Assembly (NCBI GenBank): GCA_910586565.1
Contig: CAJUIT010000009.1
Coordinates: forward strand, 54,969 to 118,968
From: an uncultured Muribaculaceae bacterium
Lineage (GTDB): Bacteria; Bacteroidota; Bacteroidia; Bacteroidales; Muribaculaceae
Length of the DNA: 64,000 nt
Direction: 5' to 3'
This document shows positions 8,491 to 16,411 of this stretch, in pieces. Numbering within the stretch: position 1 is the first letter of the stretch; the number at the start of each line of letters is the position of its first letter. The position numbers and the translations under genes are program-made. The notes below the pieces were generated by a model that saw only the letters and a program-made list of their open reading frames with translations, was not told where the DNA came from and ran no database searches.

Positions 8491-9756
8491 ATGAACCGGA
8501 TTGAAAGATTGCTTACGGAACTGGCGGCATTCATTGCATTGGTGATTTCAACATTCACCCCGATGCCCGCATCAGCTGCCGCCGAACCCGCCAACGAGCA
8601 TGGCCCGTTGCGTGTGAGCCTGCTCACCTGCGCTCCGGGCCGGGAAATCTACCAGCTCGAAGGGCACACGGCGCTGCGACTGGTGCGCGAGGCCGGCAAC
8701 GGTCGCGAAGGCTACGACAATGTGGTGAACTGGGGGGTGTTCGATTTCGCCGCCCCCAACTTCGTTTACCGCTTCGTGAAGGGGGAGACCGACTACATGG
8801 CATGGGCCTACCCGTTTGATTTCTTCATTGAGGAGTACCGCACCGAAGGGCGCGAGGTTGTGGAGCAGGTGCTCGACCTTACCCCGTGGGAAGCGGCCCG
8901 GGTTGAGCAACTCGTTGCCAACAATCTGCTGCCGCAGAACCAAACCTACCGCTACAACTACGTGAAAGATAACTGCGCCACACGTCCGCTGGCACTGATT
9001 GAAGCGGCCATCGGTTCGCCTGTCACATTGCATGCCGATTCGGCGGCGCACACAGGCGCCACTTTCCGCTCGGAAATGCGGCGCTATCATGCCAACTATC
9101 CGTGGTATCAGTTCGGCATCGACATGGCTCTCGGCTCGGGTATCGACTACCCCGTCACACCGCGCGAACTCACATTTGCCCCCGTGGAGATGCGCCGGCA
9201 ACTCGCCTCGGCCACAATGAGCGACGCCCACGGAGGGGAGCGCCCACTGGTGAAAGAAACCTTGCTGCTCAACCACGGCGTGCCGGGTGGCGTGACAGCC
9301 AGCCCCACCCCGTTCCCGCTGTCGCCCGTTGGGGTGGCATGCCTGCTGTTGGTGATAACCGTGGCGGTGAGCGTGCGCGACCTCAGTGGCCGAAGCATCA
9401 CCCGATGGTTCGACTCGGTGCTCTACGGGGCGTTCTTTCTGGCCGGGTGTCTGCTCACATTCCTCATCTTCGTGTCGGTTCATGAGGCCACATCGCCCAA
9501 CTGGCTCTACCTATGGCTTAACCCCTTCTGCCTCATCGCCGCGGCGGGAGTTTGGATAAAAAGGTGCAAACGTGTGGTTTATTTCTACCAAATTTGTAAC
9601 TTTGCGGCATTGATTCTGCTCCTTGCAGGTCATCACTTTTTCGGGCAGGCCCTCAACGCGGCCTTCCCCCTGCTTATTTTGTGCGACATGATGCGCTCGC
9701 TCACCTACCTGTGGGTTATGCGCACCGGCGCCGGAAAGAGCGGCAACAAACAATGA
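8491..9756 (+). CDS. DUF4105 membrane protein
   Basis: A 421-aa protein with an N-terminal signal/TM segment (residues ~8-30), a DUF4105 domain (about 40-240) and C-terminal membrane helices. The DUF4105 marks are 'RVSLLTCAPGREIYQLEGHTALRL', 'VNWGVFDF', and the conserved 'YNYVKDNCATRP', whose Asn-Cys-Ala-Thr segment suggests a papain-like/NlpC-like active site (inference). The last ~130 residues contain about four hydrophobic helices. It overlaps the next gene by 4 bp (ATGA), indicating coupled translation. The substrate is unknown; an envelope-associated amidase or peptidase activity is a guess from the motif. Confidence 0.85.
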   Translation: MNRIERLLTELAAFIALVISTFTPMPASAAAEPANEHGPLRVSLLTCAPGREIYQLEGHTALRLVREAGNGREGYDNVVNWGVFDFAAPNFVYRFVKGETDYMAWAYPFDFFIEEYRTEGREVVEQVLDLTPWEAARVEQLVANNLLPQNQTYRYNYVKDNCATRPLALIEAAIGSPVTLHADSAAHTGATFRSEMRRYHANYPWYQFGIDMALGSGIDYPVTPRELTFAPVEMRRQLASATMSDAHGGERPLVKETLLLNHGVPGGVTASPTPFPLSPVGVACLLLVITVAVSVRDLSGRSITRWFDSVLYGAFFLAGCLLTFLIFVSVHEATSPNWLYLWLNPFCLIAAAGVWIKRCKRVVYFYQICNFAALILLLAGHHFFGQALNAAFPLLILCDMMRSLTYLWVMRTGAGKSGNKQ

Positions 9757-11375
9757 AGAAACAACAGATAACATCGTCGGTGGCGGGGCTGCTTGTGGCG
9801 GCATTCAGCGTCATAGCCGTTTCGGCCACCGCCCAGACAGGCTCCACACCTCAGGAACCGCGAAAGCGCCCCGCTCTCGTGGTGGGCATCGTTGTGGAGG
9901 GGCTGTCGATGGATTATATCGACCTGCTGCGTCACCGCTTCACCGAAGGGGGCTTCCGCCGCCTGCTCGAAAACGGGGTCACCGTGAGCGACCTCGACTT
10001 CGGCACACCACTCGACGGAGCCGCAGCCACGGCAATGCTTTTCACCGGAGCCTCACCGGCTGTGAACGGCATCGGAGCCTCGGCTGTCTACGACCCCGAG
10101 GCACGGCGCGTCAACCCGGTGTTGCTCGACCCCGAAACCATCGGTAACTTCACCGACGAGACCCTCTCGCCCAAAGGTTTGGCAGCCTCAACCATTGCCG
10201 ACGAATTGCGCATCGACGGCGGAGGGCTCGGCTATGTCTACTCCATCGCACCCGATGCCGTTGAAGCCATAATCCTCGCGGGGCACACTGCCAACAGTGC
10301 ATTCTGGATAAACGATGCCACCGGCAAATGGGCCACCACAACGTTCTATAAGGACCTCCCCACTCCGGCCCAGAACCTCAACCACCGCGAGCCAAACGAA
10401 TACCGCCTCGACACCCTGCAGTGGACTCCGCTGCTTCCGCTCGACCGGTTGCCCGACCTCCCCACCTACAAGAAACTCTACCCCTTCCGCCACACATTCC
10501 CACGGGCAAGCGCCACACGCTATAAGGCCTATAAGAATTCACCGGCGGTAAACACCGACATAACGCGCCTCGCCGCCGACTACATCAACATCCTTGCCCT
10601 CGGCAAGCGCGAGAGCACCGACATGCTCAACCTCGGCTACACGCTCCAACCGTTTATCTACGGCCGCGAAGCCGACAACCGCGCCGAGACAATGGATGCC
10701 TACCTGCGCCTCGACCGCGACCTGGGGCGCCTGTTCGATGCCATTGAGCAGAAAGGCCCCGGAATGGACCGCACCCTGGTGTTCCTTGCCGGCACCCCGC
10801 TCACCAACCGCAGCCGCCGCGACGACGAGAAGTGGAACATCCCCTTCGGCGAATTTTCGTCGCGCAAAGCCGTGTCGCTGCTCAACATGTATCTCATGGC
10901 CATCCACGGCAACGGCGAATGGGTGTCGGGCTACCACGACGGGCAGCTGTTTCTCAACCACAAGCTGATAAAAGAGCGCAACAAAGACCTCACCGCCATG
11001 CGCGACGAGTCGGCCCGCTTCCTCACCCGCATGAGCGGTGTGACCAACGCATGGACGGTCGACGACGTGATTGACCGCCGAGCCACCGACAACCCCGACG
11101 CCATGCGCCGCAACACCGTTGTGGCCACAGCCGGCGACGTGTTCGTCACCATAGCTCCGGGATGGCAGGAGGTCGACGACGACAGCGACACCGACACACC
11201 CCGAACAACCGTGCGCGCCGCATCGGCCACCGCACCCGCCTTTATACTTATCCCCGGCGAAAGCGCCCGAACCATCGCAGCGCCCACCGACGCCCGTGCC
11301 CTCGCCCCCACAGTGGCGGGGATTCTGCGCATACGCTCCCCCAACGGAGCAGCACTCCCTCCCGTGCGCTTCTGA
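9753..11375 (+). CDS. Alkaline-phosphatase-superfamily protein, catalytic motifs degenerate
   Basis: About 540 aa from the ATG at 9753, chosen because it overlaps the upstream stop (ATGA) and opens a signal peptide (KKQQITSSVAGLLVAAFSV). A further upstream in-frame start at 9681 would lie inside the DUF4105 gene. The fold signature 'RPALVVGIVVEGLSMDYIDLLRHRF' and 'TAMLFTGASPAVNGIGASAVYDP' resemble PafA-like phosphatases. The usual Asp-His-Gly metal motif is not seen: the equivalent segment reads 'TLVFLAGTPLTNRSRRDDEKW'. The enzyme may be inactive or altered. C-terminal 'GYHDGQLFLNHKLIKER' and 'IAPGWQEVDDDS' match a Bacteroidales-specific branch of the family. Confidence 0.8.
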   Translation: MKKQQITSSVAGLLVAAFSVIAVSATAQTGSTPQEPRKRPALVVGIVVEGLSMDYIDLLRHRFTEGGFRRLLENGVTVSDLDFGTPLDGAAATAMLFTGASPAVNGIGASAVYDPEARRVNPVLLDPETIGNFTDETLSPKGLAASTIADELRIDGGGLGYVYSIAPDAVEAIILAGHTANSAFWINDATGKWATTTFYKDLPTPAQNLNHREPNEYRLDTLQWTPLLPLDRLPDLPTYKKLYPFRHTFPRASATRYKAYKNSPAVNTDITRLAADYINILALGKRESTDMLNLGYTLQPFIYGREADNRAETMDAYLRLDRDLGRLFDAIEQKGPGMDRTLVFLAGTPLTNRSRRDDEKWNIPFGEFSSRKAVSLLNMYLMAIHGNGEWVSGYHDGQLFLNHKLIKERNKDLTAMRDESARFLTRMSGVTNAWTVDDVIDRRATDNPDAMRRNTVVATAGDVFVTIAPGWQEVDDDSDTDTPRTTVRAASATAPAFILIPGESARTIAAPTDARALAPTVAGILRIRSPNGAALPPVRF

Positions 11376-11505
11376 TTAACAGGAAGTCACAACCGTTGTT
11401 GTGAGCAAACACACACCTGCCGGCGTGAAAAATTTGCAACAGGGATGAACAATTGAGCCGGTTTTCACTTTTTTATATCCGAACCCATTACCACTATTTA
11501 ACATA

Positions 11506-14500
11506 ATGTCACTTCAAACATTTCTAAGCAAAATCTTTGGGAACAAGTCGCAGCGCGACCTTAAGGAAATCAAACCTATCGTAGATAAAATCAATGCCAT
11601 CGGCCCCACCCTCAAAGGGTTGAGCAACGATGAGCTCCGCGGCAAAATCGACACCGTGCGTGCCGAAATCGCCGCTGCCATAAAGGCCGACGAGGATGCG
11701 GCCGCCGAAATCCGCTCGAAAGTGGAGGATCTCCCCTTCGACGAGCGTCAGCCCCTGTGGGATGAAATCGACAAACATGAGAAAAACATTCTCGACATCC
11801 TCGAGGATCAGCTCAACGAGCATCTGCCCGTTGTGTTCGCCACAATGCGCGAAACCGCCGCACGCTTCGCCGCAAACGAAACCGTGGAGGTGACCGCTAC
11901 GCAGATGGACCGCGACCTCGCCGCCCAGGGACGCGAATTCGTGACCATCGAGGGTGACAAAGCCATCTGGAAAAACCGCTGGCTCGCCGGTGGCAACGAA
12001 ATCACATGGGACATGACCCACTACGACGTGCAGCTCATCGGCGGCGTTGTTCTCCACCAGGGCAAAATCGCCGAAATGGCAACCGGTGAAGGTAAAACAC
12101 TTGTGGCAACCCTCCCCGTGTTCCTCCGCTCGCTCTCTCGCAAGGGCGTGCATGTGGTGACCGTCAACGACTACCTCTCAAAACGTGACTCGGAATGGAT
12201 GGGCCCGCTCTACATGTTCCACGGCTCCACAGTCGACTGCATCGACAAGCATCAGCCCAACACCCCCCAGCGCCGCCGCGCCTACGAATGCGACATCACA
12301 TTCGGCACCAACAACGAATTCGGCTTCGACTATCTGCGCGACAACATGGCTATGGCACCGCAGGATATGGTGCAGCGCAAGCACTACTATGCCATTGTCG
12401 ACGAGGTTGACTCGGTGCTCATTGACGATGCCCGAACCCCCCTCATCATCTCAGGCCCCGTGCCCAAGGGTGACGACCAGCTGTTCAACGACTACAAGCC
12501 CAACGTTGAGAAAGTCTATCAGGCTCAGAAACGCCTCGTGACCCAGATTCTCGCCGAGGCAAAACAGAAACTCGCTTCCGACGACAAAGAGGTGCGCAAA
12601 GAAGGTGAGCTGCTGCTGTTCCGCGCATTCAAGGGTCTCCCCAAATATGGCCCCCTCATCAAGTTCCTCAGCGAGGACGGCATGAAGAACGCCCTGCTCA
12701 AAACCGAAGCCTACTACCTGCAGGATAACTCGCGCGAGATGCCCAAGGTGACCGACCCCCTCTATTTCGTTATCGACGAAAAGAACCGCTCGGTTGAACT
12801 CACCGACAAGGGTTTCGACGTGCTCACCGACCGCAATCAGGACCCCCAGTTCTTCGTGCTCCCCGACATCGCCGCCAAGCTCTCGGAACTCGAGAATGTG
12901 ACCGACCTTGCCGAACGTCAGGAGAAAAAAGATGCGGCTATGGCCGACTACGCCATCAAATCGGAGCGTGTGCACACCGTAACCCAGCTCCTCAAGGCCT
13001 ACACCCTGTTTGAGAAAGACAACGAATATGTTATCGACGACAACAAAATCAAAATCGTTGACGAGCAGACAGGCCGCATCATGGAGGGTCGCCGCTACAG
13101 CGACGGTCTCCACCAGGCAATCGAGGCCAAGGAGGGTGTGAAGGTTGAAGCCGCCACACAAACTTTCGCCACCATCACCCTGCAGAACTATTTCCGCATG
13201 TATCACAAGCTCGCCGGTATGACCGGTACCGCCGAAACCGAGGCGGGCGAGCTCTGGGACATCTATAAACTCGATGTGGTGACCATCCCCACCAACCGCC
13301 CCGTGGCGCGCAAGGATATGGACGACCGCGTTTACAAAACCAAGAAAGAGAAATATGCCGCCGTAATCGAGGAAATCGTGCGTCTGCGCGATGCCGGGCG
13401 CCCCGTGCTCGTGGGCACCACCTCGGTTGAAATCTCCGAACTTCTCAAACGCATGCTCGACATGCGCCACATCGAAAGCCAGGTGCTCAACGCCAAGCTT
13501 CACCAGAAAGAGGCACAGGTGGTTGCGCTCGCCGGCCGTCCCGGCACGGTGACCATCGCCACCAACATGGCAGGCCGCGGTACCGACATCAAGCTCACCC
13601 CCGAGGTGAAGGAGGCAGGCGGTCTGGCCATCATCGGCACCGAGCGCCACGAAAGCCGCCGCGTCGACCGTCAGCTCCGAGGCCGCGCCGGCCGTCAGGG
13701 CGACCCCGGTTCGTCGGTGTTCTACGTGTCGTTCGAGGACCAGCTGATGCGCCTCTTCGCCACCGACCGCGTGATGAAGATGCTCGACACTCTCGGCCTC
13801 AAAGAGGGTGAGATGATTGAAAGCGGCATGGTGACAAAAGCCATCGAAAACGCTCAGAAACGAGTTGAGGAGAACAACTTCGGCATCCGCAAACGTCTGC
13901 TCGAATATGACGACGTGATGAACAAGCAGCGAACCTACATCTACAACCGCCGCCATCACGCCCTGCTCGGCGAACGCATCGGCATCGACATCGCCAACAT
14001 GACCTACGACCTCATCGAGAACCTGGTTATCTCCTACGACCAGCCCACCGACTATGAGGAACTGTCGCTCGAACTGATGCGCGTGCTCACCATCGAGATG
14101 CCTTTCACCGAGGAGGAATTTGCATCGCTGAGCCGCGAGGAAAAGGTTGAACGTCTCTACGCCGCAGCCAACGAGAACCTCGAACGCCGCAGCCAGCGCA
14201 TCATCGAGGTCGCCACACCCGTAATCAAGGATTGGGTGGAGACCCGCGGAGCCACAGGCCGCATCATCGTGCCCATGACCGACGGCAAACGCATCTTCCA
14301 CCTGCGTGCCGACATCACCGAAGCCTACAACACCGGCTGCCGCTCGATTGTGAAGGAATGGCACAAGGCGATTCTGCTCGTCACCATCGACGAACTGTGG
14401 AAGGAACACCTGCGCGAGCTCGACGACCTGCGCCAGAGCGTGCAGAACGCATCCTACGAACAGAAAGACCCGCTGGTTATCTACAAGGTTGAATCGTTCC

Positions 14501-14928
14501 ACATCTTCGAGTCGATGCTCAACAACCTCAACCAGAAAGCTCTTGCAGCGCTGATGCGCGGCCAGATTTATATCCCCGCACCTCAGCCCGCGCCCATGCC
14601 TTCTAACGTGTCGGTGTCGGGAGCCGGAGCCCCCGCCCCTGCCCCTGCCGCACGTGAAGCTGCTCCCGAACAGCCCGAACAGCGCCGTCAGCAGCCCGCG
14701 CCTCAGGTGCAGCAGGCTATGCCCGAGCGCCCCAACGACTACTCGCAGTACACTGCCTCGAAAGAGGGACTCCCCGGCGAGAACACCCAGCGTCAGGCTA
14801 TGGCCAATGCCGGTGGCGGCCCAAAGAAAGTGCAGCCCGCAAAGGCCGCACCCCGCGTAGGCCGCAACGACCCCTGCCCCTGCGGTTCGGGCAAAAAATT
14901 CAAGAACTGCCACGGCCGCGGCATGTGA
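11506..14928 (+). CDS. secA: Preprotein translocase ATPase SecA
   Basis: A 1140-aa SecA. It shows the Walker A motif MATGEGKT (about residue 190), the 'DEVDSVLIDDARTPLIISG' DEAD segment, 'MTGTAETEAGELWDIY', 'NMAGRGTDIKL', and the second-half helicase motif 'RQLRGRAGRQGDPGSS'. The C-terminus ends in a Pro/Ala/Gln-rich linker and the zinc-binding tail GRNDPCPCGSGKKFKNCHGR. The length above 1000 aa reflects the insertions usual in Bacteroidetes SecA. It drives protein export through SecYEG at the inner membrane. A large minus-strand open frame over its 3' half is a codon-bias shadow. Confidence 0.98.
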   Translation: MSLQTFLSKIFGNKSQRDLKEIKPIVDKINAIGPTLKGLSNDELRGKIDTVRAEIAAAIKADEDAAAEIRSKVEDLPFDERQPLWDEIDKHEKNILDILEDQLNEHLPVVFATMRETAARFAANETVEVTATQMDRDLAAQGREFVTIEGDKAIWKNRWLAGGNEITWDMTHYDVQLIGGVVLHQGKIAEMATGEGKTLVATLPVFLRSLSRKGVHVVTVNDYLSKRDSEWMGPLYMFHGSTVDCIDKHQPNTPQRRRAYECDITFGTNNEFGFDYLRDNMAMAPQDMVQRKHYYAIVDEVDSVLIDDARTPLIISGPVPKGDDQLFNDYKPNVEKVYQAQKRLVTQILAEAKQKLASDDKEVRKEGELLLFRAFKGLPKYGPLIKFLSEDGMKNALLKTEAYYLQDNSREMPKVTDPLYFVIDEKNRSVELTDKGFDVLTDRNQDPQFFVLPDIAAKLSELENVTDLAERQEKKDAAMADYAIKSERVHTVTQLLKAYTLFEKDNEYVIDDNKIKIVDEQTGRIMEGRRYSDGLHQAIEAKEGVKVEAATQTFATITLQNYFRMYHKLAGMTGTAETEAGELWDIYKLDVVTIPTNRPVARKDMDDRVYKTKKEKYAAVIEEIVRLRDAGRPVLVGTTSVEISELLKRMLDMRHIESQVLNAKLHQKEAQVVALAGRPGTVTIATNMAGRGTDIKLTPEVKEAGGLAIIGTERHESRRVDRQLRGRAGRQGDPGSSVFYVSFEDQLMRLFATDRVMKMLDTLGLKEGEMIESGMVTKAIENAQKRVEENNFGIRKRLLEYDDVMNKQRTYIYNRRHHALLGERIGIDIANMTYDLIENLVISYDQPTDYEELSLELMRVLTIEMPFTEEEFASLSREEKVERLYAAANENLERRSQRIIEVATPVIKDWVETRGATGRIIVPMTDGKRIFHLRADITEAYNTGCRSIVKEWHKAILLVTIDELWKEHLRELDDLRQSVQNASYEQKDPLVIYKVESFHIFESMLNNLNQKALAALMRGQIYIPAPQPAPMPSNVSVSGAGAPAPAPAAREAAPEQPEQRRQQPAPQVQQAMPERPNDYSQYTASKEGLPGENTQRQAMANAGGGPKKVQPAKAAPRVGRNDPCPCGSGKKFKNCHGRGM

Positions 14929-14935
14929 TAAGTTT

Positions 14936-14958
14936 CTGTTCCAATTCATTTGGAACAG
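14936..14958. terminator. Hairpin after secA
   Basis: CTGTTCCAA (14936-14944) and TTGGAACAG (14950-14958) form a perfect 9-bp stem with a 5-nt loop just past the secA stop. There is no T-tract, so termination strength is uncertain. Confidence 0.45.
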
Positions 14959-15026
14959 GCACTTGCCATCACCCCCGCAGCCCCATTTCAGGCAACTGAA
15001 GCAACACAACTAAACCGATAAAAGTT

Positions 15027-16298
15027 ATGTCGACCGAAAACAATGACCGCCCCAATCTCCCCGGCGGTGAAACATTGAACGACCGTCTGCGCCGCGCTGC
15101 CGCTATGGCCCGTCAGGACCGTGAGCGGCAGGGCGCGTCGCAATCACGTCAGCCTCAGGCACAGCAGCCACCGGTTCAGCCCGCAACACCCGTTCAGCCG
15201 CAACGCCCTGCCGACGAAGCTCCGCGCCAACGGCCGCAGACCCCTCCGGCGCCTGCTCCCGCTCCCGCAGAGACACCTCGCCCGCAGCGCCCCGAGCCCC
15301 GCATGGCAGCGGAGGAGCCCCCACGGCACGCCCACCGCAATCCCGAGCGCGAATATGCTCCCTACGGTGGCGCACGCCGCCCCTCCGAACCGGCCAAGAA
15401 GAAACCGCTCACAATGTGGATCACCATCATGGCAGTGCTGCTTGTGCTGGCCATCCTCGCCGTGGTGTTCCTCACGGTTTCCCACAGCCGTGAAGCCGCT
15501 GAGCAACAGCAACAGATTGAGCAGTTGCAACTTGCCAACGAGCAGATTCAGCTCGCCAACGAATATGACGCACTCAACACCGAGTTCGCCCAATATGAGA
15601 ACCAGACCTCGCTTCTGGCCAACGACTCGATTGTGCAGAAATATTCGGCTGCCCGCGCACAGGTTGAAAAACTTCTTCAGGAACTCAAGAACGAAAAGAA
15701 CAAATCGGCCGCGCAAATAAGCAAACTCAAAGGTGAAATCGAAACCCTCAAGGGGATTCTGCGCAACTATGTTGAGCAAATCAACGCCCTGAATCAGGAG
15801 AATCAGGAACTGCGCACCGAGAATCAGGAGGTAAAAGCTCAGAACCAACAGCTTTCGCAAAGCATTCAAACCGTGCAGGCCAACAACAAGGTGCTGAACG
15901 AGCGCATGACTTTGGCCGAGAAGCTCAACGTTACTGGCGTAACACTCACCCCCCTCAACAAAAAGGGCAAAAAAGAGAAGAACGTCACCAAGGCACGCCA
16001 GCTCATGGTAACATTCACCATCCCGCAGAACAATTCAACCCCCGTTGGCGAAAAAACCATCTGGCTGCGCATCGTCAACCCCGAAGGCGACCTTCTGCCC
16101 GGCGGCGGTTCATTCAGCTTCGAAGGTGCCACACTCCCCGCCACAGCCCGCAAATCAATCGAATATGCCGGCGAGGAGATTGGCGGAGTCACCATCTACT
16201 GGGATGTGAACACCACACTCACCCCCGGCGACTACAACGTGGAGCTTTTCTGCGACAACTACCGCCTCGCCTCCCGCAACTTCACCCTCAAAAAATAA
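15027..16298 (+). CDS. Single-span membrane protein with coiled coil
   Basis: A 423-aa protein. Residues 1-130 are a Pro/Gln/Ala-rich cytoplasmic region. About residues 131-152 form one transmembrane helix (MWITIMAVLLVLAILAVVF). About 155-300 form a long Gln/Glu/Asn-rich coiled coil (many LxxENQELxxENQ heptads). The C-terminal ~110 residues form a folded domain ('TIWLRIVNPEGDLLPGGGSF...IYWDVNTTLTPGDYNVELFCDNYRLASRNFTLKK'). This arrangement occurs in Bacteroidetes envelope proteins of unknown role. It sits 98 bp after secA and may share its transcript. Confidence 0.75.
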   Translation: MSTENNDRPNLPGGETLNDRLRRAAAMARQDRERQGASQSRQPQAQQPPVQPATPVQPQRPADEAPRQRPQTPPAPAPAPAETPRPQRPEPRMAAEEPPRHAHRNPEREYAPYGGARRPSEPAKKKPLTMWITIMAVLLVLAILAVVFLTVSHSREAAEQQQQIEQLQLANEQIQLANEYDALNTEFAQYENQTSLLANDSIVQKYSAARAQVEKLLQELKNEKNKSAAQISKLKGEIETLKGILRNYVEQINALNQENQELRTENQEVKAQNQQLSQSIQTVQANNKVLNERMTLAEKLNVTGVTLTPLNKKGKKEKNVTKARQLMVTFTIPQNNSTPVGEKTIWLRIVNPEGDLLPGGGSFSFEGATLPATARKSIEYAGEEIGGVTIYWDVNTTLTPGDYNVELFCDNYRLASRNFTLKK

Positions 16299-16300
16299 CA

Positions 16301-16401
16301 GCAAGAAGCAAGAAACAAGAAGTCAGAAGTCAGAATTTAGAAGCCTGACTTCTGACTTCTGATTTCTGATTTCTTGCTTCTGACTTCTGATTTCTGACTT
16401 C
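16301..16401. repeat. Palindromic element built from inverted 7-bp repeats
   Basis: Six left-arm heptamers (GCAAGAA x2, ACAAGAA, GTCAGAA x2, TTTAGAA), then GCC, then eight right-arm heptamers (TGACTTC, TGATTTC and TTGCTTC types). The arms are mutually complementary, so the whole 101 bp can fold into a hairpin in several registers. It lies between the coiled-coil gene and the antiporter start, 11 bp before the latter's ATG. Confidence 0.9.
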
Positions 16402-16411
16402 TTCCCCACTA

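Noticed and set aside
8572..9483. 303-codon minus-strand frame opposite the DUF4105 gene
   Set aside because: Low-complexity, Arg/His/Gly-rich translation from antisense of a GC-rich gene; no start context or family.
11388..11403. TCACAAC/GTTGTGA hairpin before secA as a terminator
   Set aside because: The 7-bp stem is perfect but no T-tract follows, and it may equally be chance.
12451..15009. 852-codon open frame on the minus strand opposite secA
   Set aside because: It is fully antisense to the well-supported secA gene. The translation is rich in His/Val/Leu/Gly repeats typical of the complement of biased codons, with no domain.
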